A stretch of 64,000 nt of DNA from VRUE01 sp963699225. Lineage in GTDB: Bacteria; Actinomycetota; Thermoleophilia; Solirubrobacterales; 70-9. Below the pieces are notes generated by a model. The model ran no database searches, was not told where the DNA came from, and saw only the letters and a program-made list of their open reading frames with translations. This document shows positions 30,232-43,104 of the stretch, piece after piece. Both the position numbers and the translations under genes were made by a program. The first letter of the stretch is position 1; each line of letters starts with the position of its first letter. Location: assembly GCA_963699225.1 (NCBI GenBank), contig OY969423.1, positions 2,046,001-2,110,000 of the forward strand. Direction: 5' to 3'.

Positions 30232-31518
30232 TCAGCCGCGCAGCGCTTCCAGCCGCTCGAAGATCTCGGGCAGATGGGTGAGGTAGGAGCTGTAGTCGAA
30301 GACGGCATCGAGGTCGAGCTCGGGAGCCGCCTTGCCGAGAAGCTCGCGGAAGTGGGTACCGCTGTCCCATGCCTGCTGGGCGTTCTCCTGGACGACGCGG
30401 TAGGCCTCGTCGCGGGTGAGGCCGGACTCGACCAGGGCGGTGAGGGCGCGCTGGCTGAAGAGGGCGCCGTGGGTGAGCTCGAGGTTCTCGCGCATGCGGT
30501 CCTCGCGCACAGTCATCCCACTGACGACCTTGGTCGCCAGGTCCTGCATGTAGTCGAGGCCGATCGTCGCGTCGGGCAGGATCACCCGCTCGGCACCGGA
30601 GTGGGAGATGTCGCGCTCGTGCCAGAGGGCGACGTTCTCGAGCCCGGTCTGGGCGTAGCCGCGCAGGACCCGGGCGAGGCCGGTGATCCGCTCGGTGCGG
30701 ATCGGGTTGCGCTTGTGCGGCATCGCCGATGAGCCCTTCTGCGCCCCCGAGGCAAACGGCTCTTCGACCTCGCGCACCTCGGTCCGCTGCAGGTTGCGGA
30801 CCTCGGTGGCGAAACGCTCGAGACCAGCGCCGGCGATCGCGACCCGCGAGGTGAGCACGGCGTGGCGGTCGCGGGGAATTACCTGCGTCGCCACATCCTC
30901 GCGCTGCAGGCCGAGCCGCTCCATCACCCGCGCCTCGACCGCGGGCGGCACCGAGGCGTAGGTGCCGACCGCGCCCGAGAGCTTGCCGAAGGCGAGCTGC
31001 TCGAAGGCATCGGTCAGCCGGCCCAGGTTGCGGTCGGCCTCGAAGGCGAAGCCGGCCAATCGCAGGCCGAAGGTGGTCGGCTCGGCGTGGACGCCGTGGG
31101 TGCGGCCGACGCAGAGCGTGTCGCGGTGCTCGAGCGCCCGCTCAACCAGCGCGTCGCGGTAGGCGCGGGCACTTGCCAGCACGACCTCGCCCGCCTCGCG
31201 CAGCTGCAGAGCCAGCGCCGTGTCGAGCACGTCGGAGGAGGTCAGCCCGTAGTGGATCCAGCGCCCGTGCTCGCCCACCGAGGCGGCGACGACGTCGACG
31301 AAGGCGGCGACGTCGTGGTCGGTCACCTTCTCGCGCTCGTTGACCGCCTCGACCGTGAAGGCGGCGTTTGCCCGCGCTGCCCCGGCCGCCTCGCGCGGCA
31401 CCGCGCCCTCCTCGGCCCAAGCCTCCGTCGCGGCGAGCTCAACCTCCAGCCAGCACTCGAACTTGCGCTGTGGAGACCAGACCGCGCCGATCTCAGGCCG
31501 CGTGTACCTCGGGATCAC
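30232..31518 (-). CDS. purB: Adenylosuccinate lyase PurB
   Basis: 428 aa fumarase-superfamily enzyme acting twice in purine synthesis (SAICAR to AICAR, adenylosuccinate to AMP). The signature loop is GSSAMPHKRNP; the general-base regions HYGLTSSDVLDTALALQL and GRTHGVHAEPTTFG are present. The GTG start at 31518 overlaps the purE stop by 4 nt. It ends the purD-purE-purB block. Confidence 0.97.
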   Translation of the reverse strand: MIPRYTRPEIGAVWSPQRKFECWLEVELAATEAWAEEGAVPREAAGAARANAAFTVEAVNEREKVTDHDVAAFVDVVAASVGEHGRWIHYGLTSSDVLDTALALQLREAGEVVLASARAYRDALVERALEHRDTLCVGRTHGVHAEPTTFGLRLAGFAFEADRNLGRLTDAFEQLAFGKLSGAVGTYASVPPAVEARVMERLGLQREDVATQVIPRDRHAVLTSRVAIAGAGLERFATEVRNLQRTEVREVEEPFASGAQKGSSAMPHKRNPIRTERITGLARVLRGYAQTGLENVALWHERDISHSGAERVILPDATIGLDYMQDLATKVVSGMTVREDRMRENLELTHGALFSQRALTALVESGLTRDEAYRVVQENAQQAWDSGTHFRELLGKAAPELDLDAVFDYSSYLTHLPEIFERLEALRG

Positions 31519-32027
31519 GCGTTGATTATCCGGGCTGCGAGGATGCCGGCGTTTTTCGCCCCGTCGATCGCCACGCAGGCAACCGGGATCCCGGGCGGCA
31601 TCTGCACGGCGGAGAGCAGCGCGTCGAGGCCACCGAGGGATTTGCCGAGGATCGGCACGCCGACGACCGGCAGGTCGCTGTGGGCGGCGGCTACCCCCGG
31701 CAGGGCGGCGGACATGCCGGCACCGGCGATGATCACCTTCAGCCCCCGCATCCGCGCGTTGGTGCAGTACTCGCGCACCAGCTCGGGATCACGGTGAGCG
31801 CTCATCACCCGCACCTCGTAGCGAATCCCCGCCTCGTGCAGGGCCTTGCCCGCCGGCTGCATCTTCGGCTTGTCGTTCTTCGAGCCCATGATGATCCCGA
31901 CCAGGGGCTCATCGACGTCAATTTCCTCGAAGGCCTCCTCGACCGCCGGCATCGCCAGCGCCTCGCCGACCTGCGGCTCGTTGGCTTCGCCTCCGGTGGG
32001 CTGGGGCTCCTCTGAAATCTCGCTCAT
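31515..32027 (-). CDS. purE: N5-CAIR mutase / AIR carboxylase PurE with an acidic N-terminal extension
   Basis: 170 aa. PurE core: GIIMGSKNDKPKM, VMSAHRDPELV, AGAGMSAALPGVAAA, GLDALLSAVQMPPGIPVACV, AKNAGILAARII. The core is preceded by about 40 acidic residues not present in typical PurE. The motifs deviate from the E. coli type (GSKND for GSxSD, SAALPG for AAHLPG) and read more like archaeal sequences. purK is not nearby, so whether it is a mutase (class I) or a direct carboxylase (class II) is open. An AAGGAAGGG ribosome site precedes the ATG at 32027. Confidence 0.92.
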   Translation of the reverse strand: MSEISEEPQPTGGEANEPQVGEALAMPAVEEAFEEIDVDEPLVGIIMGSKNDKPKMQPAGKALHEAGIRYEVRVMSAHRDPELVREYCTNARMRGLKVIIAGAGMSAALPGVAAAHSDLPVVGVPILGKSLGGLDALLSAVQMPPGIPVACVAIDGAKNAGILAARIINA

Positions 32028-32047
32028 CCCTTCCTTCCTATGACTGG

Positions 32048-33322
32048 CTAGCTGGCGACGCGGTCCACCGCTCGCGCGGCGATGTCGGATCGCATTTGCA
32101 TTCCCGCGAACTCGATCCGGCCCGCGGCATCGTACGCACGATCGCGGGCCTCGGCCGGCGTCGCTCCCAATGCCGTCAGGTTGAGTACCCGGCCGCCGGC
32201 GGTGACTATCTCGCCGTCGCGCGCGGCGGTGCCGGCGTGGGTGACCTCGGCCCGCTCGGCCGCCGCCTCGAGGCCGCTGATCAAGTCGCCCTTCGAGGAG
32301 CTCTCGGGGTAGCCGGCCGAGGCGAGGACCAGGGTCACCGCCCACTCGGGGGCAAACTCGGCCTCGGCTCCGGCTAGGCCGCCCGGCTCGCGCGCGGCGA
32401 GGCAGAGGTCGACCAGGTCGGAGCGCAGCCGCGGCAGCACCGCCTGCGTCTCGGGATCGCCGAAGCGGGTGTTGAACTCGAGCACCTTGGGGCCGTCGGC
32501 GCCGATCATCAGGCCTGCGTAGAGGACGCCGTGGAAGGGCCTCCCGCGCCGCGCCATCGCCGCCACGATCGGCCGGTGCACCGCATCGACGATCTCCTCG
32601 ACCTCGGCCGGGCCGAAGCCGGGCACGGGGGAGTAGCTGCCCATGCCGCCGGTGTTGGGGCCCTCATCACCGTCGAAGATCCGCTTGTAGTCCTGGGCCG
32701 GCGCCAGCGCCACCACGTTCTCGCCATCGCAGAGGGCCAGTAGCGAGAGCTCCTCACCCTCGAGGAACTCCTCCAGCACCACGGTCGTCTCGCCAAAGCG
32801 CTGCTCGGTGAAGAAGACGTCGACAGCGGCCCGCGCCTCGTCCTCGGAGCCGCAGATGATCACTCCCTTTCCCGCAGCCAGGCCGTCGGCCTTGAGCACC
32901 GCTGGGTAAGTGGCAACAGCAATCTCGGCAAGTGCCTCCTCGTGGCTGTGCAGCAACACGTGCGCCGCGGTCGGTACCCCGGCCTCCCGCATCAGCTCCT
33001 TGGCAAACGCCTTCGAGCCCTCCAGCTCCGCCGCCGCCGCACTCGGCCCAAAGGCCGGCACGCCAGCGTCCTCAAGCGCGTCGACGACCCCGGCGACCAG
33101 CGCCGCCTCGGGCCCAACCACGACCAAGTCAACACCGCGCTCTCGGGCGACGGCGACGATCGCCCCAACGTCATCGGCCGCGATCTCGGGCAGGCACTCG
33201 GCATCGGCAGCGATGCCAGCATTCCCGGGCACACAGAGCAACTCAGGCGCATGAGCCGAGCGAGCCAGCGCCCGCACAATCGCGTGCTCCCGCCCACCCC
33301 CACCGACTACGAGGATCTTCAA
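32048..33322 (-). CDS. purD: Phosphoribosylamine-glycine ligase PurD
   Basis: 424 aa ATP-grasp enzyme, second step of purine synthesis. Motifs: ILVVGGGGREHAIVRAL at the N-terminus, KADGLAAGKGVIIC, FLEGEELSLLALCDG, the cofactor loop GPNTGGMGSYSPVP, and EFNTRFGDPETQAVLPRL. The TTG start with AGGG upstream gives the family's first strand. It lies 20 nt upstream of purE and 13 nt after the GYD-domain gene. Confidence 0.96.
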   Translation of the reverse strand: MKILVVGGGGREHAIVRALARSAHAPELLCVPGNAGIAADAECLPEIAADDVGAIVAVARERGVDLVVVGPEAALVAGVVDALEDAGVPAFGPSAAAAELEGSKAFAKELMREAGVPTAAHVLLHSHEEALAEIAVATYPAVLKADGLAAGKGVIICGSEDEARAAVDVFFTEQRFGETTVVLEEFLEGEELSLLALCDGENVVALAPAQDYKRIFDGDEGPNTGGMGSYSPVPGFGPAEVEEIVDAVHRPIVAAMARRGRPFHGVLYAGLMIGADGPKVLEFNTRFGDPETQAVLPRLRSDLVDLCLAAREPGGLAGAEAEFAPEWAVTLVLASAGYPESSSKGDLISGLEAAAERAEVTHAGTAARDGEIVTAGGRVLNLTALGATPAEARDRAYDAAGRIEFAGMQMRSDIAARAVDRVAS

Positions 33323-33335
33323 GCGCTTGCCCTAC

Positions 33336-33617
33336 CTAGAGCGAGCCGGTCAGATCGTCGGTCGACATCGCCGCCAGCGTCTGGCTCGTCATCGTCCCTC
33401 GCGACCCCAGCTCAACCGAGACCTTCGCCATCACCTTCTCGTCAGGAGCCTCGACAATCGTGACGAAGTCGTACTGCCCCAACGTCGCGTACTGGGCCAC
33501 CACCTTCGCCCCAATCTGCTCAACCTCTTTGTTGACCTCGGCAACCCGACCTGGGTTGTTCTTCAGGGTCCTAACTCCCTCGGCAGTGAGGTTCGTAAGC
33601 ATCACAAAGGTAGGCAT
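33336..33617 (-). CDS. GYD-domain protein
   Basis: 93 aa ferredoxin-like alpha/beta protein: FVMLTNLTAEGVRTLKNNPGR, then the family's GQYDFVTIVEAPDEKVMAKV. GYD proteins are small cytosolic proteins without an assigned reaction. A strong Shine-Dalgarno sequence (GAGAGGAGAG) precedes the ATG. It is co-directional with and just upstream of purD, so probably in its transcript. Confidence 0.85.
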   Translation of the reverse strand: MPTFVMLTNLTAEGVRTLKNNPGRVAEVNKEVEQIGAKVVAQYATLGQYDFVTIVEAPDEKVMAKVSVELGSRGTMTSQTLAAMSTDDLTGSL

Positions 33618-33665
33618 CGCACTCTCCTCTCGACGGGGACTTGGCCCCTACGTTACCCGGCCCAA

Positions 33666-33731
33666 GGAGCGTCGGGGGTCCCTCCCCAGGAACTCCCGCG
33701 AAGCGGCCTGGGGAGGGACCCCCGACGCTCC
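33666..33731. repeat. Perfect 25-bp inverted repeat (long hairpin)
   Basis: The arms 33666-33690 and 33707-33731 (starting GGAGCGTCGGGGGTCCCTCC) are exact complements over 25 bp, with a 16-nt loop AACTCCCGCGAAGCGG. It lies 19 nt past the stop of the cell-wall hydrolase and upstream of the GYD gene. No T-tract follows on either strand. It may act as a terminator or be a palindromic repeat unit. Confidence 0.8.
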
Positions 33732-33750
33732 GTGAGTGGCAACCGAAGGC

Positions 33751-35355
33751 TCAGTACCCAGCCGGGTGGCGGACGACGAAGCCTTCGGGGTAAGGGGGCT
33801 CAGGATGCCAACGTGGGCCAGTGCCCTGAGCATCTCCGACGGTGTCCCAGCGGAGGCCGGCAATCTCGGCGTAAGCGTGAGTGGCGCTGGCGTAGATGGT
33901 GATCCAGCGGCCGGGGCCGGGTTCGCCGTAGCTCTCGAGTGAGCCGGAGGTGAGCGGTGTGTCGAGCAGACCGGCGCCGTAGAGGGCAAAGCTGACCGCG
34001 CCCGAGCAGTCGTATCCGGAGGCGTACCAGCTGCCGTGCCCGCCGCCCCAGATGTAGGGGGTGGTGGCGATCGAGTTGGCGGCGGAGATCGCCGCCTTGA
34101 CCGCCGCCGGCGCGTCTTCGGGGGCGCTGGCGAAGCCGTTGTCGAGCACCGCGCTCGGGCCCGGAGTTTCGAAGCCCGAGGCGAGCGGGGCGACGCGCCA
34201 GTCGACGTAGCTGGTCTTGCAGTGGCCTTCGAGGGCTTCGGCGTCGGCGAGCACCGCCTGCACGTACCAAGCGGCCTGATTGTGGGCGAAGATCCCGGCG
34301 CGGAGGCTGCCTTTCGACCAGATCAACCGTGCCAATGTCGCCGCCGAGTCGGCCGGATCAGCACGGTGGATGTGGCCGTCTTCGTCGCCGTCGACCGCGT
34401 ACTTGTTCCACTCACTCGGTTCGAGTCCGAGCGGCCCGCGTTCGCGCATCTGCTTGGCGCCCATGCTGCGGCCGAAGTTCGACTCGAGCCTGGCGACCGC
34501 GGCCAGTGCCCACACCCCGCGTTGCCCCAGTTCGTAGCGAGCCGCCGCGTCCTCGAAGGCGGCGAGGTAGTCGGCGGGGATCCGATCCTGCCAGGCCGGA
34601 GCCGGTTGGCAGGCAAGCACTGGCATTTGCGGAGTGAGAGCGAAGCCGCCGCCGGTGCCGCCGCCGAGCGAGCCGTAACAACTGGCGTTGGCCAGCACCT
34701 CGGCCACGTACCAGTCGGCGTGGTTGTAGGAGAAGATCGCGTTGTACGTGTCGGTCGGCATGCCCGAGGCGTTGAGGTAGCTCGCCGCGGCGAAGATCGC
34801 GTCTTCGGGGTCGTAGGGATCGCGCACGCCGTCGCCATTGGCGTCGACTCCCCAGGTTTCCCAGGTCGAGGGCAGGAACTGCATCCAGCCAATCGCGCCG
34901 GCAGACGACGGCCCCATGTTGGTGCCGAAGGCGCTCTCGATACCGTTGATCGAGGCGAGGATCGCGGCGCCCTGGGGGCCGAGCCCGTAGGCGTTGGCGG
35001 CGCGCTGGTAGATCGGGATCAGCACCGGCGGCACTCCCGAGCTGGCGCAGCTGGAGCTGGGGATCGACGGAACTTCGAAGACTTCTGAGGGAGTCGGGGT
35101 GGGAACCGCGCCGGCGTCGGGTCCGTTTTCCGTCGCCGGTTCAGCTGCTTCCGTTTTTTCTTCGGCCGGCGCTTCCACTGCGGTGCCGCCGCTTGGCTGC
35201 GGTGCCGGCGTTGCCGCAGGCGGGGCAAGTGTTTCGTTCTGTTCGAGCGCTGGCGCGATCGTCGCTGCCGGTTCGGGTGCGGCGGCACTCGCCTGGGTGG
35301 CGCTCAGCGCCGCGCCGACCGCCGCGACGGCGAGGGTATTGCGCAGGCGGCCCAT
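33751..35355 (-). CDS. Secreted cell-wall hydrolase: lytic transglycosylase, second TG-like domain, NlpC/P60-like end
   Basis: 534 aa. Signal peptide (LAVAAVGAALSATQASA), then a Pro/Ala/Glu linker. Residues ~100-220 are an MltB/SLT-like domain with NGIESAFG (catalytic Glu), SAGAIGWMQFLPSTWETWG and DPEDAIFAAASYL. A second, weaker copy follows (AVARLESNFGRSMGAKQM...DPADSAATLARLIW). The C-terminal ~130 residues hold a Cys-His peptidase-like core (GYDCSGAVSFALYGAGLL, then ASATHAYAEI). It should cut glycan strands and stem peptides. The stop codons and starts overlap with the membrane-protein gene upstream (TGATG). Confidence 0.85.
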   Translation of the reverse strand: MGRLRNTLAVAAVGAALSATQASAAAPEPAATIAPALEQNETLAPPAATPAPQPSGGTAVEAPAEEKTEAAEPATENGPDAGAVPTPTPSEVFEVPSIPSSSCASSGVPPVLIPIYQRAANAYGLGPQGAAILASINGIESAFGTNMGPSSAGAIGWMQFLPSTWETWGVDANGDGVRDPYDPEDAIFAAASYLNASGMPTDTYNAIFSYNHADWYVAEVLANASCYGSLGGGTGGGFALTPQMPVLACQPAPAWQDRIPADYLAAFEDAAARYELGQRGVWALAAVARLESNFGRSMGAKQMRERGPLGLEPSEWNKYAVDGDEDGHIHRADPADSAATLARLIWSKGSLRAGIFAHNQAAWYVQAVLADAEALEGHCKTSYVDWRVAPLASGFETPGPSAVLDNGFASAPEDAPAAVKAAISAANSIATTPYIWGGGHGSWYASGYDCSGAVSFALYGAGLLDTPLTSGSLESYGEPGPGRWITIYASATHAYAEIAGLRWDTVGDAQGTGPRWHPEPPYPEGFVVRHPAGY

Positions 35356-36269
35356 CAGCCGAGCGAGTCCGCGACTTGCCAGACGCCGGTTTTCGGATCA
35401 CGCTGCATCTCGAGCCGCAGCTCACTGGTGACGCCGACCCGCAGCAGCGAGACGCTCAGCGTGAAGGTGTCCCCTTTGTGCGGTCCGGCCACGACGTTCA
35501 GCACCTTCGCCTTCGGCACCTTGACGCCTGCCGGCTGCCGCGGCGGCCGCCGCAGGAGCTCATGGGCCAATCGTGGGGTGGCGGTTGCGTTGAAGGTTGT
35601 TTCGACCTGCGAGGTCTTGCGGCCTATCTCATAGAGGACGAAGGCGCCGGCGAACTGGCCGGCGACCTTGGTCGCCGGCGGTCCGGCGGGCTTGACGGCG
35701 GGTGTGCTGGCGGAGTCGCCGGTGCTCGAGCCCGCCGACTTCGCCACTTCCGCGGTCGAGCCGCTTTCGCTGGTCGACCCGCGGGTTGCCGCAGTGCTTT
35801 CCGCGCTGGCGCCTGAGTTCTTCGAGACGCTGCTCTGCGGCGCGTCGGCGAAGTCGGGCTTTGCTCCTTGCAGCACCGGCGCTGCTGGCGTTGCCGGTGG
35901 GGTGGCCTGCCGCACGATTGGCGCCGCGACCGGCGCGCTCGCCTCCGGCGCTGGGGACGTTCCACCGCCGCCACTGCCGGAAGCCCAGAGAAGGCCGAGC
36001 ACCCCGGCGCCAGCCGCCAGTAGGCCCAGGACAGCAACGCCCAACGCGCGCAGCTGCGGGTCCCAATCTCCGGTGCGCTCCTCCAAGGGCCAGACGAGGC
36101 CGCGCTCGATCGCCCAGATCGCTCGCTCAAACGGCCACTTGACCACGTCGACGATCCCGCGCAGAACGTCGGCGCCGCCCCAGACCACGCGCTCCTCTAC
36201 CGCGAAAGCGGCGTGGGCAATTGAAGATCGGAGGGGGGCAGGGGTATCGATACGACGGCGTCCAAGCAT
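35355..36269 (-). CDS. Single-pass membrane protein with a Ser/Ala/Pro linker and extracytoplasmic domain
   Basis: 304 aa: an amphipathic N-terminal region (WGGADVLRGIVDVVKWPFERAIW), one transmembrane helix (ALGVAVLGLLAAGAGVLGLLW), a ~120-residue low-complexity Ser/Thr/Ala linker, and a C-terminal ~95-residue domain (FVLYEIGRKTSQVETTFNATA...WQVADSLG). The layout is that of a cell-envelope anchor. Translational coupling to the downstream transglycosylase suggests joint work in wall remodelling. No family recognised. Confidence 0.78.
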   Translation of the reverse strand: MLGRRRIDTPAPLRSSIAHAAFAVEERVVWGGADVLRGIVDVVKWPFERAIWAIERGLVWPLEERTGDWDPQLRALGVAVLGLLAAGAGVLGLLWASGSGGGGTSPAPEASAPVAAPIVRQATPPATPAAPVLQGAKPDFADAPQSSVSKNSGASAESTAATRGSTSESGSTAEVAKSAGSSTGDSASTPAVKPAGPPATKVAGQFAGAFVLYEIGRKTSQVETTFNATATPRLAHELLRRPPRQPAGVKVPKAKVLNVVAGPHKGDTFTLSVSLLRVGVTSELRLEMQRDPKTGVWQVADSLG

Positions 36270-36355
36270 GGATTGGTCAGGTTGAGAGCTTATTTCGGAT
36301 TCTCCAACCTTTCCCTTAACACCAAATAATGGGCTTTAGTTCCCATCGCTGCCGT
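36270..36355. other. Short AT-richer gap between clpB and the envelope genes
   Basis: 86 bp, clearly less GC-rich than its surroundings. It holds the promoter region for the minus-strand membrane-protein gene: TAAGCT lies about 17 nt before its ATG. No terminator hairpin for clpB is apparent. Confidence 0.3.
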
Positions 36356-38924
<2,569 letters not shown>

Positions 38925-38938
<14 letters not shown>

Positions 38939-39230
38939 CGGCGCCTCCTTCCAGTTCTCTCAGCCTGCGTTCCAGCGCCAGCACCCGCTCCACCCCGGCC
39001 AGGTTGAGGCCTTCGGTGGTCAGCTGCTGGATCCGTCGCAGCCGCTCGACGTCTCGCTGCGAGTACAGCCGGGTGTTCTTCGGCGAGCGCTTGGGCTGGA
39101 TCAGGCCGCGCGCCTCGTAGATCCGCAGTGTCTGCGGGTGCATGTGGGCGAGCTCGGCGGCGACCGAGATCATGAAGACGCCCTGGTCGGAGTCGATCGA
39201 GACTTCGATCCGTTCGCGCCGGACGCTCAT
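38925..39230 (-). CDS. hspR: Heat-shock repressor HspR (MerR family)
   Basis: 101 aa. The MerR-type winged HTH is AELAHMHPQTLRIYEARGLIQPKRSPKNTRLYSQRDVERL, followed by a short dimerisation helix. HspR represses the dnaK operon with DnaK as co-repressor in actinobacteria. It overlaps dnaJ by 4 nt and clpB by 14 nt. No canonical HAIR palindrome (CTTGAGT-N7-ACTCAAG) was found upstream of dnaK. Confidence 0.95.
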
Positions 39231-40357
39231 CGGCGGCCTGCTCTTGCCAACAGGTCAGCGCGGGGGTCACTTCCGTTGAAGGCCTCGGCCAGCTTCTCGG
39301 CTGCCTCCTCCTGCTCCTTTGTCAGCTTCTCCGGCATCTCGATCTCGAGCCGGTAGCGGATGTCGCCTTTGCCGCGCCCCTTCGGCTTCGGCGCGCCCTC
39401 GCCTTTGAGTCGCTGAATCGAGCCGTGCTTGGTGCCCGAGCCGACCTTGATCTTCTTCGTGCCCTCCAGCGTCGGCACCTCGATCGTCGCCCCGCGCAGC
39501 GCCTCGGCGATCGTGATCGGCACTGTCACCTCGAGGTTGCCGCCGTCGAGCCGCTTGAAGATCGGCGAGGCGGCGACGCGGGTGACGACGAAGAGGTCGC
39601 CGGGCGGGCCGCCGCGCTGGCCCGCCTCACCCTTGCCAGCGAGCCGGATCCGCGCCCCGTCCTTGACCCCGGCGGGGATGTTCACCTTGTAGCGCTTGGT
39701 CTGTTTGGTCAGTCCCGAGCCGCCGCAGGTGGGGCAGGGGTCCTCGATGATCTGACCCTGGCCGCCGCACTGTGGGCAGGGCTGACTGATCGAGAAGAAG
39801 CCCTGGCTCTGGGCGTCGATGCCGCGGCCTTCACAACGCGGGCAGGTGACCGGGCTGGTCCCCGGTTTGGCACCGTTGCCGTGGCAGGTCGGGCAGCGTT
39901 CGGCCTTCGGCACCGTGACCGAGACCTGGGCGCCGTTGACGGCCTGGTCGAAGCTGAGGCTGAGCTCGGTTTCGAGGTCGCGGCCGCGCACCTGCTGTGG
40001 CTGGGCCCGGCCGCCGCCACCGCTGCGGCCGAAGAGGTTGGAGAAGATGTCGCTGACGTCGAAGCCACCGGCCGCGCCCGGTCCGCTAGGCCCGAAGGGA
40101 CCGGCGCTACCCGGTCCACCGGCCCCACCGCCGAAGCCGCCGAACATGCCCCCGCCGGCGTCGTACTCCTTGCGCTTCTCGAGGTCGGAAAGCGTGTCGT
40201 AGGCGCCCTGAATCTCCTTGAAGCGCTCCTCCGCCTTGGGGTCGTCCGGGTTGCGGTCAGGGTGGTACTGGCGCGCCAGCTTGCGGTGCGCTTTCTTGAT
40301 CTCCTCCTCGGAGGCCCCTTTCGGGACCCCGAGCACCTTGTAGAGATCCTCAGCCAC
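39227..40357 (-). CDS. dnaJ: Co-chaperone DnaJ
   Basis: 376 aa type I J-protein: J-domain with HPD in QYHPDRNPDD, a Gly/Phe-rich segment (~75-110), four zinc-binding CxxCxGxG repeats (CPTCHGNG, CPRCEGRG, CPQCGGQG, CPTCGGSG) and the C-terminal substrate domains. It stimulates DnaK ATPase. The start lies 3 nt after the grpE stop. Confidence 0.97.
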   Translation of the reverse strand: MAEDLYKVLGVPKGASEEEIKKAHRKLARQYHPDRNPDDPKAEERFKEIQGAYDTLSDLEKRKEYDAGGGMFGGFGGGAGGPGSAGPFGPSGPGAAGGFDVSDIFSNLFGRSGGGGRAQPQQVRGRDLETELSLSFDQAVNGAQVSVTVPKAERCPTCHGNGAKPGTSPVTCPRCEGRGIDAQSQGFFSISQPCPQCGGQGQIIEDPCPTCGGSGLTKQTKRYKVNIPAGVKDGARIRLAGKGEAGQRGGPPGDLFVVTRVAASPIFKRLDGGNLEVTVPITIAEALRGATIEVPTLEGTKKIKVGSGTKHGSIQRLKGEGAPKPKGRGKGDIRYRLEIEMPEKLTKEQEEAAEKLAEAFNGSDPRADLLARAGRR

Positions 40358-40360
40358 CAG

Positions 40361-40989
40361 CTACTCGCTCACCACCACACGCGCAGGCCGGATCAACTGC
40401 TCATCGAGCCGGTACCCCTTCTGCATCACCTCGACGACCGTCCCCGACTCGACCCCAACCGAGGCCACGGTCGAGAGCGCTTCGTGCAGCGTTGGATCGA
40501 ACTTCTCCCCCTCCGGATCCAAGGTCTCGACCCCGTTCCGCGTCAGCGTCTCCCGCAGCCTGCGGAAGACCAGCAGAACCCCATGAGAGAGCCCATCCTC
40601 GGAATCCCCCTCCGGATCAAGACCCGCAGCCTGAATCGCCCGCTCGAGATCATCGAGAACCACCACAACCTCCCGAATCACCTCAGCCTTCCCGCGCCCC
40701 GACGCCGCCTGAACCTCCGCCGTCATCCGCTTGCGAAAGTTCTCGAAGTCAGCCTTGGTCCGCTTAGCGAGGTCGAGATACTCGTCCCGCTCCCGCTGGG
40801 CGTCCGCCAGCAGCGCGTCGAGATCGGTCTCAACGGCGTCCGCCTGTGGCGCGTCTCCCGCGGGTGGCGGTGTAGGGGGCACCGCCCCTGAGGACGCTTT
40901 AGCGACCGGAGGGGGTGGTGGGTTCCCTGCACCGACAGGACCCGCGGGCCGATGCTCCTCAGTCCCGGACTCATGTCCCTGATCTGGCC

Positions 40990-40993
<4 letters not shown>
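40361..40993 (-). CDS. grpE: Nucleotide exchange factor GrpE with a repeat-encoded N-terminus
   Basis: 210 aa. The GrpE coiled coil (LLADAQRERDEYLDLAKRTKADFENFRKRM) is followed by the beta-wing domain (VVEVMQKGYRLDEQLIRPARVVV). Residues ~16-45, with PPPPPVAKASSGAVPPT, are encoded by an 87-bp repeat shared with the pdhC linker and lie in the naturally disordered N-terminal tail. The GTG start overlaps the dnaK stop (GTGA). Confidence 0.95.
40861..40947 (-). repeat. 87-bp structured repeat, copy 2 (in frame in grpE)
   Basis: 78/87 identity with positions 5561-5647 and the same reading phase. The inner stem of the plus strand is CGCT/AGCG around TT, where pdhC has AGCT/AGCT: both partners of the outer pair of that stem changed together. 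The outer stem ACCGCCCC/GGGGTGGT has a G-T wobble in place of one G-C. Confidence 0.85.
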
Positions 40994-42897
<1,904 letters not shown>

Positions 42898-42947
42898 TAT
42901 TAACTACCTCCAACTCTAGTTCGTTCTGCCTAAGAAATCTAAGCGGC

Positions 42948-42976
42948 AGTATGGCAGATTTCCCACATGATGCCAA
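42948..42976 (-). promoter_or_regulatory. Promoter of the dnaK operon
   Basis: Minus strand: TTGGCA (42976-42971), 17-nt spacer, CATACT (42953-42948). This predicts a start near 42941 and a leader of about 43 nt ending in the GGAGG ribosome site. No HAIR or CIRCE palindrome overlaps it. Confidence 0.6.
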
Positions 42977-43104
42977 GCTTCTGCTTATAGTGGGTTTGCG
43001 TTTAGCAATGCCGGGCAGCCACTTGGGGTGGGCGCCTGGCGGGGAGGCGCCTCGACGACTCGACTCGCCGGCTCGCGGCGGGTCGCCAACGAAGAGGAGC
43101 CGAT
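42977..43104. other. Rest of the dnaK-EEP divergent gap
   Basis: This half of the 207-bp gap should carry the promoter of the secreted EEP gene; TATAGT at 42986-42991 on the plus strand is the best -10 candidate. GAGGAG just before 43105 is its Shine-Dalgarno sequence. Nothing else is recognised. Confidence 0.35.

Noticed and set aside
42898..43000. HAIR operator for HspR upstream of dnaK
   Set aside because: No CTTGAGT-N7-ACTCAAG or close variant was found; CTTAG direct repeats are not inverted.
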